This document shows positions 42,266-52,559 of a stretch of DNA of 64,000 bases, piece after piece. The stretch comes from Linyphia triangularis (taxonomy: Eukaryota > Arthropoda > Arachnida > Araneae > Linyphiidae). The first letter of the stretch is position 1, and each line of letters opens with the position of its first letter. Location of the stretch: assembly GCA_963978545.1 (NCBI GenBank), contig OZ021731.1, forward strand, positions 23,022,093-23,086,092, written 5' to 3'. The notes beneath the pieces were generated by a model. That model was not told the origin of the DNA, made no database searches, and worked only from the letters and a program-made list of their open reading frames with translations. Made by a program: the position numbers and the translations under genes.

Positions 42266-44482
42266 ATGCCGACAACTAGAGGAATGATGGAAGATCAAAT
42301 GAAGCTTTTAATGGAAATGATTGCCGGAATTAAAACATGCCAAGAAACCACCGCCTCTACAATTGCCGCCGGTCAAGCCCGACAGGAATCAACAAACGCG
42401 GAACTCGTAGCTACGATTGCCGCTGGTCAAGCCCGTCAAGAAACGACTAACGCCGAACTCGCCGATGCAATCGCCGCCAGTCAAGAAGCAACGTCGTCGG
42501 ACATTAAAATTTTAGCCTCCAAACAGGAATCGACTTCTGCGTCCGTTGACGGATTTATAGAGCGCACGGAAAATGTGCTTCAGTCAATGAAGGCTGATAT
42601 TTCGGAAGTCAAAGAAGATCTCGTGACTGTGAGGAATGAAATCGAAGAAAAAGTTTCCACCTTAAAAGAACAGCAAGCCAAATTCATTGACGTTGTAGAA
42701 GAAAGGCTGCTAAAAATGGAAACTCGCAAAGCTGTGACCATTGCAACGCCTAATTGGGATAATGTTTCCACTCCTTTTATTGCGCCACGTTCCAACATCA
42801 AAGTGGCCACTTTTGATGTTAGGTCGTCTTGGCGCGTATATCAAACGCAATTTGAAATGATTGCTTCTGCGAATGGTTGGGACGAAACTTCGAAAGCATC
42901 CCATCTCGCAGCATCTCTTCGAGGTGAAGCTGCTGACATTTTACAGACACTACCTGAAGAGAAGCGGGGAGAATTCGTGGCGCTGGCAAGTGCGTTGGAG
43001 TTAAGGTTTGGAGAGCAGCATCTACAAGATTACAACAGACTGCAATTGAAAGTGAGACAGCAGAAGGCCAATGAAACTCTGCAAGAATTGGCATCGGATA
43101 TAGAAAGACTGTCGCTCCTCGCTTTCCCTGACTGTCCCCCGGATGTACGAGACGATCTTTCTCTGCAGTATTTCATCGACGCTATTCAAGATTCCGATGT
43201 GCAGCAGGCGGTAAGGTTATCCCAAAACAAAAACCTGAAGTCGGCCCTCGTGTACGCCTTGAGAGTGGAAGCAGCGCAGCTAGCTTCTGGAAAAGACCGG
43301 CGATATGTGTGTGGTGCATTAGCCGAGGATTCTTCTGACTTTGTCACCAGTAAGCTTCGAAAACTGGAGAGCAAAATTGATAGAATGATGAGAAGCTATC
43401 CCGGAGCCAGGGATCGAAGGACCAGAGTCATTTACTGGCACTGCAAACGGGAAGGGCATCTACGACGTAACTGCCTTGATTTGAAAAAGAGAAGGGATAA
43501 CACTACCACGGAATCTCAACAACTGAATCTAAGAAGATGCCATCTCGCAGGGCAGAAGCTGCAAAGTAGAACAGGTGGAGCCCCGACCAGCCGTTTCCAC
43601 GTTTCATCCCGTCAAGGAGGAAACCAGGGTTTGTTCGTGAAGGGGAAGATCAACGGAACTCCATGTCATCTAATCGTCGATTCAGGAGCGAACGTAACGA
43701 TCGTAAGGACAGACGTGGCTTGTAGCCTGAACAGCCGACTCCTCTACACAGCGCCCTCTGTTTCGCTACAAACTGTGTCTGGTGGTAATATCTCTGTGCA
43801 CGGGAAATTGGAAGTGGACATTGCCTTTGGATTTAACACCTACAAGCACACCGTTTATGTTGCCGAAATTGTAGATCCGTGCATTCTCGGACTAGACTTT
43901 TTGAAGAAAAATGGAATTACGCTGAATTTTGAGAAAAGCAAGCTGCAAATATGGAGAGGCGAAGTTCCTTTACACGATCTAGACATGAAAGAGCTGTGCG
44001 TATATCGGATTATAGCTCATGAAGACAATGTCATAGAGAATGCTGAAGAGTCCACATCTATGAAAAGTACCTCTCCAGCCCCGGAAAGAGAACGGGAGAA
44101 AGTAACGTTGATGAAACCCTCCCAGGAAGTGGTTCGTGTGGGAATGGACAAAGTTAGTGAAGAGGGAATCGACATCCGTGCTCCTGTTACAAGCATCGAA
44201 CGGAGGTCCCGGGATCTATCAGCTGCACCCGCCGATGATTCGGACGCAATCACAGAAAATCTTACTGAAGATGATGTTCGGTTGAATGGGAATGGGAACG
44301 TTCTTTCCGGAAGTTCATGTCCGGAGAGCAGACGACGTTCATCTAAAACGGGGTCCAAATCTGGAACACCGGCGTTCTCTTATCAACAACCAATCTCAAA
44401 ATCATGTAACCAGCAAGATGGGGATCAGAAACTTTCACCGCTTCTGTTGGCATACGGGAGTGCAACTCACGAGACCACCTGA
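42266..44482 (+). CDS. LTR copy ii gag-protease polyprotein, 738 aa
   Basis: About 10-150: coiled-coil with tandem AAGQARQ(E)TTNAEL units. About 170-345: capsid-like region (WRVYQTQFEMIASANGWDET). 390-403: zinc knuckle whose first Cys is Tyr (YWHCKREGHLRRNC; copy i has Cys). About 455-580: retropepsin with VDSGANVTIV (catalytic Asp472) and ILGLDF. After a linker the frame enters integrase-tail sequence (KLSPLLLAYGSATHETT) and stops at TGA 44480-44482. The RT-RNase H-integrase core that should separate these is missing. The long open frame suggests recent function as a gag-protease donor or parasite. Confidence 0.9.
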   Translation: MPTTRGMMEDQMKLLMEMIAGIKTCQETTASTIAAGQARQESTNAELVATIAAGQARQETTNAELADAIAASQEATSSDIKILASKQESTSASVDGFIERTENVLQSMKADISEVKEDLVTVRNEIEEKVSTLKEQQAKFIDVVEERLLKMETRKAVTIATPNWDNVSTPFIAPRSNIKVATFDVRSSWRVYQTQFEMIASANGWDETSKASHLAASLRGEAADILQTLPEEKRGEFVALASALELRFGEQHLQDYNRLQLKVRQQKANETLQELASDIERLSLLAFPDCPPDVRDDLSLQYFIDAIQDSDVQQAVRLSQNKNLKSALVYALRVEAAQLASGKDRRYVCGALAEDSSDFVTSKLRKLESKIDRMMRSYPGARDRRTRVIYWHCKREGHLRRNCLDLKKRRDNTTTESQQLNLRRCHLAGQKLQSRTGGAPTSRFHVSSRQGGNQGLFVKGKINGTPCHLIVDSGANVTIVRTDVACSLNSRLLYTAPSVSLQTVSGGNISVHGKLEVDIAFGFNTYKHTVYVAEIVDPCILGLDFLKKNGITLNFEKSKLQIWRGEVPLHDLDMKELCVYRIIAHEDNVIENAEESTSMKSTSPAPEREREKVTLMKPSQEVVRVGMDKVSEEGIDIRAPVTSIERRSRDLSAAPADDSDAITENLTEDDVRLNGNGNVLSGSSCPESRRRSSKTGSKSGTPAFSYQQPISKSCNQQDGDQKLSPLLLAYGSATHETT

Positions 44483-44814
44483 TTTTCTCCATTTCTAAAG
44501 ATGTATGGAAGAGACCTTAGGCTCCCCTGCAACCTCCTCTTTGGACGACCACCGGACACTCCTTCCTCGCCTGTCTAGTATCTAGATGATCCGCAGGCAC
44601 GTTTGGAAGCTGTACATCGGTTCGCCAGAGCAAGGCCAGACTGGATTGAACCAGGCCGTGACAATTTTCAAAAGTCTATGGGTGTGAAGGAAACAAGTTG
44701 TTCGTTCCATTTTCTCCCACTAAACAAGGGTGGCGCTGCAATCCAACCAAATTTGAAACTGCAATATAGTGAAATTAACACACTTGCCTTAACTCAATAG
44801 GGCTGAAATTTGGC

Positions 44815-45960
44815 AGGTAGATTTGATGTCGATGACAATGCATTCTATCAAATTTTGAGGGCATTCTATCAAATTTCACTGTCACTAAAAGGTCGCTTTT
44901 ACCTACGCTTGTATCTTCAAATCTTAAAAAAAAAAAACTTGCCGTCATCCAATCGGCCTGAAATTTAAGAGGTTGACTCGTTGTCGATAAAGTTGCATTA
45001 TATCATGTTTCGGGAGGTGTCACTGTCACTAAAAGGTCGCTTTTACGCACTCTTCTATTTTTATTAAACTAAAAAAACCAACTTGCAGTCATCCAATCGG
45101 GCTGAAAAATGGCAGATAGATTCGATGTCAATAAGTTTGCATTCTAACAAGTTTCGGGAGGTGTCACGGTCACTAAAAGGTCATTTTTACACACGCTTCT
45201 ATCTTCAGTATACTAAAAAAAGCAAATTTTTGTCATCCGATCGCACTGAAATTTGACAGGCAGATTCGTTGTCGATAACGTTGCATTATATCATGTTTTT
45301 TTTTTTGGGGGGGGGGGAGTGTCACTGTCACTAAAAGGTCGCTTTTACACACTCTTATATCTGCAGAATACTAAAAAAACAATTTGCCGTCATGCAATCT
45401 GTCTGTAATTTCACAGATAGATTAGCTGTCGATACGGTTGCATTACATACAGTTTTGGGGTTGCCACTTTCACTAAAAAGCCACTTTTACACACGCTTCT
45501 ATCTTCAGAGTATACTAAAAAAGCAACTTGCAGTAATCCAATAGAGCTAAAATATGGCAGATAGATTCGATGTCGATAAGGTTGCATTCTATCAAGTTCT
45601 GGTGGGGGGGGGGGGGGTCACTGTCACTAAAAGGTTGCTTTTACACACTCTTCTATCTTCAGTATATTAAAAAACCAACTTGCGATCATCCAATCGCGCT
45701 GAAATTTAACCGGTAGGTTCATTGAGGATAATGTTGCACTATATCAGGTTTTTTTGGAGGGGGGGGGGGGTATCACTGTCACTAGAATGTTACTTTTACA
45801 CTAGCTTCTATCTTCAGATGATAAAAAACCCAACTTGCCGTCATCCAATCAAGCAGAAATTTAACAGGTAGATTCGTTGTCGATAAAGATGCATTATATC
45901 AAGTTTTGGAGGGTGTCGCTTCACTAAAAGGTCGCTTTTTCTTACTTCAATTGGCGCTTG
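44815..45960 (-). repeat. Eight-unit satellite (~148 bp period) in the P-like element
   Basis: The landmark GTCACTAAAAGGTCGCTTTT recurs, with changes, near 44881, 45026, 45170, 45328, 45472, 45624, 45776 and 45916. Each unit also has a CAATCGGGCTGAAATTT-like block and a TCGATAAGGTTGCATT-like block. Several units have gained G homopolymers (for example 45307-45317, 45603-45617, 45757-45770). The relative at 55025-56326 has only about two units. Confidence 0.9.
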
Positions 45961-46074
45961 GGATTTCTAATAATCCTACTTCCTTCATCAGATCGAATTG
46001 CCTTGAACATAATCATCAGATTTATAATGCAAACTGCAGACAACAGTAGAGGGAGTCTTGTCATTAATGTGTAG

Positions 46075-46200
46075 ATTGGCTCTAGAAATCACTTTTGCCC
46101 ATTCCTTGCGTAGATCCGGATCCAAGGGGAATTGGTGAAATTTAACATCTGTTCTCTTTCCAGAATATGAAGTACAGTGTGGTACTCAACAATTCACCAT
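46075..46200 (-). pseudogene. THAP-domain fragment of the P-like element (stop codon)
   Basis: From ATG at 46200 (minus) the frame reads MVNC, then a stop where 55701 has Cys, then [25 protein letters not shown] and AKV. The FH-x-FP block and Trp of the THAP finger are clear. The stop in the first Cys pair and the missing C-terminal half make it non-functional. Confidence 0.8.
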
Positions 46201-47214
46201 GTTTGATTTTAAATGATAATGAAATTAATTAATAAATGTAAATCTATGAGGATGACATCAATTCTATTTGCAAAAAATATTAAAAATTAAAAAATTAAAT
46301 CAAAAACTGCGATGATAATTCTTTAGAACGCCAGCTAAAATAAAAAATATCCATGGCTGCCAACTCTGAAATCACGAGAATTGAAAACGACGACTTTTTA
46401 ATTTAATTTTTATAATTTCTAATAATTTTTAAAAATATACGACAAAGAATTCCAAACTCTGTTTCCATAAAGAGTTATGAAAATAAAATTCAAAAATAGG
46501 CCTTATTTTAAATAAACAACTTAATTCTAAAAATAGATATCAAAGTCTCATATTTGATGCGTAATAATCAACAAAAAGCAAAGAATTTTAAAATAAATGA
46601 TAGTGTAGTGTGACTTCTGACATCATATTTGTATGAAATATGAATAATAAATTGTCGCGAGTGACTGTGTATAAATTTATTTCATTCGTTAATATTATCG
46701 TTTGGCAATTTTCGCCGTGTTCTTTTTGTATTTTAAAAATAAAGTAATTTTGTTCTCTTAGTAACGTATTGGTTTTCGTATTTGACAAAGCAAAGAAAAC
46801 ACATGCTACTGTTTTGGTTGGAATGCAGCGCCACTAGTCCACTGCTGTTTTCACTCTTTACTATTAGTTGTCACGGCCTGATTTAATCCAGTTCGGCCTT
46901 GGCCAGATGGAGAATTAACATCATGACGGAGCGCATGAAGATCCGGTACGATGCCAAGGCCACGGACCGTTCATTCCAGGAAGATGACAAGGTGTGGTTA
47001 TGGAACCCTAAACGTCGGAAAGGACTCTCTCCTAAGCTCCAGACGAACTGGGAATGGCCGTATGGGGTTCTTAAGAAGATCAACGACGTCGTGGTGAGAA
47101 TTCAACTGACACCTTCCTGTAAACCTAGAGTTGTACACTACAATAGGCTAGCCCCATATTATGATAAGTCATTGAATGGCTTAAGGACTTCACTTCCCGG
47201 GACGTGCAGTCTTT

Positions 47215-47227
47215 AAGAAGGGGGAAA
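47215..47227 (+). promoter_or_regulatory. Polypurine tract of LTR copy ii
   Basis: AAGAAGGGGGAAA immediately before the TG of the 3' LTR, the expected plus-strand primer. Confidence 0.85.
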
Positions 47228-47701
47228 TGTTGCACAAATTGTCTGTATATACTGTAAATAGTGACGTATTATTTTAAAATTCTATTGTAATTTATTTTTA
47301 TCTTATTTTATTTATTAACAACGATTATACAGGTTAGAAAAAGGTGGCAACACCTAAAGCAATCGAGAAATTTCGAGATATTTCTTTTCCGACGAATTGG
47401 CTAGAAATTTCGGGATTGTCCTCACGCGCCTGCTATATAAAGACCGGTTGATCGGGAAAGTTCTCAGATTGATTTCGGACTTCGATGTGAGCTGATCGCT
47501 TTGTTTACTAGAGTGAACTTGTATAATTGCTGTATTCGAAGTTGTTCTTACTGAAGCTTGTGTTGAAGCTTGAGGGTGATTAAACTGTTGTCTTTGAATA
47601 AATGTTGTGCCTTTGAAGAGTGAATAAATAGTAGTTTTTTTTTTTTTTTTTTTTATCTTAAAAACTGTGCCATCATTGCCTCAGTGGAAAAATTCATAAC
47701 A
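47228..47701 (+). repeat. 3' LTR of copy ii
   Basis: 474 bp, matching the 5' LTR from TGTTGCACAAATTGTC to ATTCATAACA. The longer T-run near 47634-47654 accounts for most of the length difference. Confidence 0.92.
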
Positions 47702-47859
47702 ATATGTTAAATTTTGATGTACAATTACTGATTTCCCAGTTTGATGTAAGTAAAATGTAAGGTTTATACTTAGTCAGTTGGTCACAAATAAAAGTAGCAA
47801 GTTCCTACTTTCATTGGAATTTATTCAGTATAATCGATAGCTCCGGAAATGTAGCTTGC

Positions 47860-48085
47860 TAAAATGTTCAATATGTACGGTACATTTTGAATACAATTTT
47901 TTTATTAAATAAAATAGTAAATGCAAAAAACAAAAGGTCAGTGTTAACCACCCTACGCTAAGCTATCAAGTCGGAGATTTGACGAAGGAGAAGGGGGGGG
48001 GGTCAATCAATGGGGGAGAGGGGGTCAATCAATGGATGATCTTGAAGTATATTTTTTGAACACTGCATATTTTTTTATTTTTTTA
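47860..48085 (+). repeat. Dispersed repeat, inverted partner of 1-200
   Basis: Shares CGGTACATTTTGAATACAA, CAGTGTTAACCACC and ATCTTGAAGTATAT with the complement of 1-200, with a G-rich insertion (47990-48030). Confidence 0.7.
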
Positions 48086-48145
48086 CCTTCTTTAAATATT
48101 CAATTTCGTCCTGACTAGGGCACGGCAAATTGTTTCGCCCCTCCC

Positions 48146-48487
48146 TTATAGTCCGGGAGCAAATGTAATCCCTTGGGCCACTTCATGATGCAATCATGTG
48201 GGGGGTGTATTCGCTTCGTATGAATGCGTAGAAAATGAAATCCGATGGTGGGTATCTGGCATCCCGGTATAGGCGGCGCTACAGTCGAAAATACAAAATA
48301 GCCGCCTCCTTACCATCTAACGTACGTTTTTGCCGAATAATGGCATTCCAGCTCATTTTATCAAGTTGTTGACTATTAGAAAACTTGTAGGAAAAAAAAA
48401 TTCCTTTTCGATGGTATATAACACATGTATGTTGGGTTAAATTACAAAATTCAAAATGGCGCCGCATCGCGAAAGTACGTTTTTCAG
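48146..48487 (-). repeat. Long inverted repeat, left arm (partner 51976-52339)
   Basis: Reverse-complement match to 51976-52339, sharing GGGCCACTTCATGA, GAAAATGAAATCCGATGGTGG, GGCGGCGCTACAGTCGAAAA and ATACACATGT-type blocks. The inner end (GTACGTTTTTCAG) abuts the SINE at 48488 in both arms. A related ~160-bp unit repeats at 48673-48835 and again, degenerate, to about 49000. The arms enclose the decayed gene at 49290-51483. Confidence 0.78.
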
Positions 48488-48672
48488 GTTGGTTGATTGG
48501 TTTATGCACTCAGCGACCTATACTTATGCACAATAATGGATAATCAGGATGATATCTGCAGCTTAACGTGGATTCCGAACCACAAAGAACATCCATACTT
48601 AACCGGGGATTCGAACCCGGCACCCTTAGCATGCGAAGTTAGAGCCCTAACCACACAGCCATCAAGTGGGCT
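48488..48672 (-). mobile_element. tRNA-derived SINE, family 2, copy a
   Basis: On the minus strand: GATGGCTGTGTGGTTAGGGC (A box), GTGCCGGGTTCGAATCCC (B box), body GGTTCGGAATCCACGTTAAG, and tail AAACCAATCAACCAACC. It is flanked by GTACGTTTTTCAG (48475-48487) and GTACGTTTTCAG (48673-48684), a near-perfect target duplication. Confidence 0.85.
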
Positions 48673-48684
48673 GTACGTTTTCAG

Positions 48685-49289
48685 AATAATCGCTTCTCAG
48701 AGCACTTTATACACCGTAGGAAATAAAATAACTTTTATAATGGTATGTATATCTACCTAAGTCAAAACTCAAGATGGCCGCTGCATCACCATTGCCGGAA
48801 CGTCTTTTCAGAATAATAGCTTTCCGGAAATAATAATAATTTCTATATGAACGTGTTGCTTATTAGAAGTTTTAAATAAAATAATAAGCCTTCTGACGAA
48901 TTAATGAATAAAAAAGCTTTCTGTTTGTAATAGACGTTTACATTGTCACTTCAAGATTTAAATTTCAAAGGACGCCATCATTGGACTCTAATAATAGTTT
49001 CCACGTTATATTGTAAGATAAATGAGGATCACAGATAGATAATATTTACAGATTGGACAAAAAATAAAGCCTTGACACTTTTCACAAGAAAATAAACCAC
49101 AAGAGACTGATAATAAACTACGGCAGCTCAAAATTGATAAGACAAAGCTTTTTAATATTTGGAATGTAAATGTTACAGAAGAGTGTAACAATGTAATAGT
49201 TTTTGTTATATGTAACAAATAGTGTAAGCAATGTTAAGATTTTTCATTATCATTAAGTTAAACTTATTTTCATTATCATTAAGTTAAAC
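48685..49289. other. Degenerate tandem units, no gene
   Basis: 48673-48835 repeats the ~160-bp unit of the left arm (CAGAATAATCGCTT, ATAATGGTATGTATAT, CAAGATGGCCGC). A second, weaker unit follows CGTCTTTTCAGAATAATAGC. A direct duplication of CATTATCATTAAGTTAAACTT lies near 49246-49291. Confidence 0.5.
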
Positions 49290-51483
49290 TTAACATCTTC
49301 ATCCTCTTCTTCCTCGTTATCGTTCATCATTAGGTCAACAATTGCACTGTTGTCACATAAGTCATCATCCCCATCACATAGGCACATCTCTGTGCAAGGC
49401 AGATTGTTGAGACTGCATCGGCAGGGATAGGCACTACGACGCTTCGGAGTTCAGACAAGAGCATTTAGCAACCGTCAACTCTAAAAGCCCTTACGGAGCA
49501 CAAGGTTCTGTACACTTAATAGGCTCAAATTTCCCGTCCACAAGCAGCCAGCCAAAATAAATAGGTTGAGGTATGTCAGGATGCTGTCGAGTATCTTGTG
49601 TCCAAATCATTGTTTGGTAGTGTGAAGTCCTGGGTAAAAGACCTGGAGAGAGAAATGCTTTTGTTGTTGCAAGATGTTCCCCAGTCTTGTTTTTTAGTGA
49701 AGAGCTACAGTCTTATCTTCACAATGACCGCTATCTGTCATTTTGGTACGCGGTACATACATCTGGCAAACGAATGCCTCTTACATTTATAACATTTCTG
49801 AGGAAATGGTTTCAGAATGACTCATAAGGCCCAGTGCAGTTATAATGTTATCACTAGCTGCATAAAAAGCATTCCACAGTATAATTTTTCATTTGCCAGA
49901 AAATGATCCTGTGATATCAGTAATAGAAAGGGCGTGGAGTCCTGGTAATGCTGAAGTCTTATTGGGCCCTAGCATGTCATAGATTGACTGAAAATGAATT
50001 AACCATTTGTTTCTGCTACTACCCACTATAATGCTGGATTCTCTTGGAGCATTAGATATTTCCAATGAGCAAGGACTAATACATCTGTGTCTGGAGAGTA
50101 TATGGGAATCTTGCTAATGCCTCTGGAAGCAACATCTATAATGTGCAAAATTATTTTAGTATCTGCTTCCTCCTGCGTGGTTTCAAGACACGATACGTCC
50201 AAATGGCTTGCATTTGCATGATTTCTCTAACTGAAAACAAATTGTTTATCATTATTGACTGCATAGTCCATAATCTTCGATGCCAGGTATTCTGTCAGTT
50301 CATCCTTAGTCATTTCGTGTAAAAGTAACTGGTGCATGGATAATTTAAGGATGTTTGTTGATGATTGCACTTAGTATTGGATAGCGACCAATTTGCCCTG
50401 ACTTTTCATCCTTGTCGATGTCTTCATCGAATTCTGTTTGTAGATGTCAAATATTATGTGAACCTCTTTGTACATACCAAACTTCTTTGACATTTATCTA
50501 ACAAAGTGATCGGCAAGTTCTTCACAAGATTTGCCAGTCTTAAGTTTATCAATGGAATGAATCTCTGCCTTTTCATCAACTACTTTAACAGTTTGTGCCG
50601 CTTTATCAACTGGAAATGAATTGTGTGAGAATTCGTTTTTCTCATTGGATGAAGGGTATGGATTTTCAGGTAGCTTCTCCAGGATACCCATAAACTTGCT
50701 TTTTTTACGAGAAATAATGCACACATCCATGTAGGGGAAACAAAGCAAGTGGCAATAATGAGATTTCATGACGACAAAAAATTGCCTTCAAATCTATATC
50801 ACACCGACTTCTTTGCTGCAATCATCAATCTAGAAAACATATATAAATTGATAGAAAATATTGAAAAAACACTTTTTCCTTCAATGTTACTTTAACATTT
50901 TTGAATGTTGATTTGCAGGCTTAAGTTTCGCCTTTTTCATTGGTGCTCAAAACTGGTACTGAAGGCTTTGTTGGTACTGATTCTTCTGTTGGTTTGTTGA
51001 TCATTTTAATGCGTTCCTCAATGAATTTGGAAAGAAGACTGTCCCCAATGTCAGTAACTACACATGTTTATTGGAACGTCCTCGGAAAGAACTTCTTAAT
51101 CACCAGATGTCATAAGATGTTCTGTTTTGCATTTAAAAGGGTTAGTTGTCGATTTAAAACCCTCTATAAACTTTTCAACGTTGTGATCCTGACGCTTACG
51201 AACCGATAGACAATGTTCATGATGACACTTTGCATTGGGGGTGGCATTTTTAATCATTGCTTCGGTTGCTGCAGCAATTATTGTGAGTTCGGGATCTGCC
51301 AGAAAGAACCTTGTCCGAGCATTTTCGTTTAGAGTAATGCCTGTAAATCCACTTTGGACTTAAAGTCTTCTGTTCTGGTGCTCCAGAGCTTCATCGGCTT
51401 CTAAAACGCAAAACGGTATTTTGGTTTCATTGACAACCCGCTTTCCTTGCTGTAATTCTTGCCATATAGTTGTATGCTTTTTA
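49290..51483 (-). pseudogene. Decayed gene of an uncharacterised dispersed family (EEADTK/CXC)
   Basis: The translation is in pieces, N to C. NKKHTTIWQELQQG and VLEADEALEHQNRRL lie at 51483-51360, and ITLNENARTRFFLADPEL at about 51350-51280. KCHHEHCLSVRKRQDHNVEKF follows, then the 50769-50494 frame. Next come MSKKFGMYKEVHIIFDIY and ELTEYLASKIMDYAV, then TTQEEADTKIILHIIDVASR and KIPIYSPDTDVLVLAHWKY (about 50180-50060). Near the C-terminus are PQPIYFGWLLVDGKFEPIKC (about 49600-49525) and a Cys-rich CRCSLNNLPCTEMCLCDGDD (about 49410-49350), ending in an acidic tail. Stops and frameshifts are frequent. I recognise the block pattern from widespread, repeat-associated arthropod and cnidarian genes of unknown function. 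The acidic EEADTK and SPDTDV motifs suggest a metal-dependent nuclease-like fold, which is inference. Confidence 0.72.
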
Positions 51484-51674
51484 TTAACTCTTTTAGTACC
51501 GAACGACGATATATCGTTGTTCGCTACACTTGCGAAAAATGCCAATGACGATGTATCGTTGCGCAAGCGTTGGCGCCTATTACGGACGATTTTCCAGCCC
51601 CTAGAAAATTCGTCAAATTCCTCCTGTTATCTTCACACAGGCATCCGTCTTCACGCGGCACTAAATAGTATTAT
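51484..51674. mobile_element. piggyBac-like MITE next to the decayed gene
   Basis: Starts with TTAACTCTTTTAGTACCGAA; the right end resembles its complement (CGGCACTAAATAGTATTA), degraded at the final TTAA. A 24-nt palindrome with one mismatch pair (CGAACGACGATA-TATCGTTGTTCG, 51500-51523) lies 12 bases inside the TTAA. The layout parallels the 2574-3209 element: TTAA end plus subterminal palindrome. Confidence 0.6.
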
Positions 51675-51789
51675 AATAGTATACACATTAAGTAGTGGGA
51701 AATCATTCTTGCATAGTTTAGACGATCAAAAGCATACTTTATGAAGTCCTGTGTGGCTGCCAAGTGCAAATCCCAGTTTACATTTCTAA

Positions 51790-51975
51790 CTGACCTGATG
51801 GCTGTGTAGTTAGCTCTCTGGCTTCGCGTGCTAAGGGTGCCGGGTTCGAATCCCAGGTTAGGCATAGATGTTCTTTGTGATTCGGAATCCACGTTAAGTT
51901 GCATGTACCGGTCTGGTAGTCGTTATTGTGCACAAGTTTATGTCATTGAGCGTTCAAACCAACGAACCAACCTGA
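51790..51975 (+). mobile_element. tRNA-derived SINE, family 2, copy b
   Basis: GATGGCTGTGTAGTTAGCTC (A box), GTGCCGGGTTCGAATCCC (B box), body GATTCGGAATCCACGTTAAG, tail AACCAACGAACCAACC. The 3' side meets CTGAAAAACGTAC of the right inverted-repeat arm, the same junction as copy a. The 5' flank does not show the matching duplication. Confidence 0.82.
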
Positions 51976-52339
51976 AAAACGTACTACCAGACGGCCATTT
52001 TGAATTTTGTAATTTAACCTAACATACATGTGTTATATACCATTGGAAAGGAAATTTAATTTCCTACATGTTATCATACCGTCAATTAGTTAATAAAATG
52101 AGCTGGGAAGCCATTATTCGACAAAAACGTACGTTATGTGGTAAGAAGGCGGCCATTTTGTATTTTCGACTGTAGCGCCGCTCATACCGGGTTGCCAGAT
52201 ACCCACCATCGGATTTCATTTTCTACACATTCATAAGAAGCGAATGACACCACCCACATGTTTGCCTCATGAAGTGGCCCACGGGACCACTTTTTTGGAC
52301 ATTAGCGCCCAGACTATTATGAAAATCCTGGGTCCGCCA
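51976..52339 (+). repeat. Long inverted repeat, right arm (partner 48146-48487)
   Basis: Complement of the left arm, extending further outward to CTGGGTCCGCCACTGG near 52339. That terminal GGCGGACCCAGG-type motif resembles non-autonomous hAT-like ends. The left arm ends earlier, near 48146, so only one terminus is well preserved. Confidence 0.75.
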
Positions 52340-52344
52340 CTGGT

Positions 52345-52555
52345 TTCAACTGATCAGCTCTCTCTACGTTCCTCTTTCAATAATTTATCTTGTCCCATCC
52401 ACTTCATCAGTTGCGAGCTCCCTCTTTCCTTTTGTCAACGAATCTCGAGTTCGGCTATTTGCGGTCAACACGACTATATACCACTATATGTCGTGTCGTC
52501 TGGAATTTTCGTAGGAGATGACCACTGTATTTTTAGGGGGGATGGGTGACAACAG
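52345..52555 (+). repeat. Dispersed repeat, partner of 25486-25680
   Basis: Shares CTTTTGTCAACGAATC/CTTTTGTCAATAAATC, GAGATGACCACTGTA and GGTGACAAC with the second half of the 25197-25680 repeat. Confidence 0.7.
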
Positions 52556-52559
52556 TTGC

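Larger units (their letters stand above)
44631..46901 (-). mobile_element. P-like transposon with satellite array, inside LTR copy ii
   Basis: The ends are CAAGGCCAGACTGGATTG and, reverse-complemented from the right, CAAGGCCGAACTGGATTA. Both are followed by CAGGCCGTGACAA. Flanking 7-mers GCCAGAG (44624-44630) and GCCAGAT (46902-46908) form a near-perfect target duplication. Copy i shows the uninterrupted integrase sequence, fixing the insertion site. A broken THAP domain (minus strand, 46200-46075) and eight ~148-bp satellite units fill the interior. A 1302-bp relative lies at 55025-56326. Confidence 0.85.
44390..47216 (+). pseudogene. Integrase C-terminal remnant split by a P-like insertion
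   Basis: Left part: QDGDQKLSPLLLAYGSATHE, then LEAVHRFA, with stops. The right part resumes at 46902 with WRINIMTERMKIRYDAKATD, DKVWLWNPKRRKG, SPKLQTNWEWPY and VVHYNRLAPYYDKS, ending at TAA 47214-47216. This is the C-terminal GPY-type region of Ty3/gypsy integrases. The catalytic DDE core is not present. Confidence 0.82.
41773..47701 (+). mobile_element. Ty3/gypsy-like LTR element copy ii, lacking RT
   Basis: Two LTRs (461 and 474 bp), a primer-binding site, a 738-codon gag-protease ORF, an integrase C-terminal remnant interrupted by a P-like transposon (44631-46901), a purine tract, and the 3' LTR. Without the P-like insert the element is ~3.66 kb. RT, RNase H and the integrase core are absent. 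A 5-bp target duplication could not be confirmed (left flank GAATAA, right flank ATATG). Confidence 0.9.

Noticed and set aside
41773..47701. Envelope gene or infectious retrovirus
   Set aside because: No env-like frame exists, and RT and integrase core are missing.
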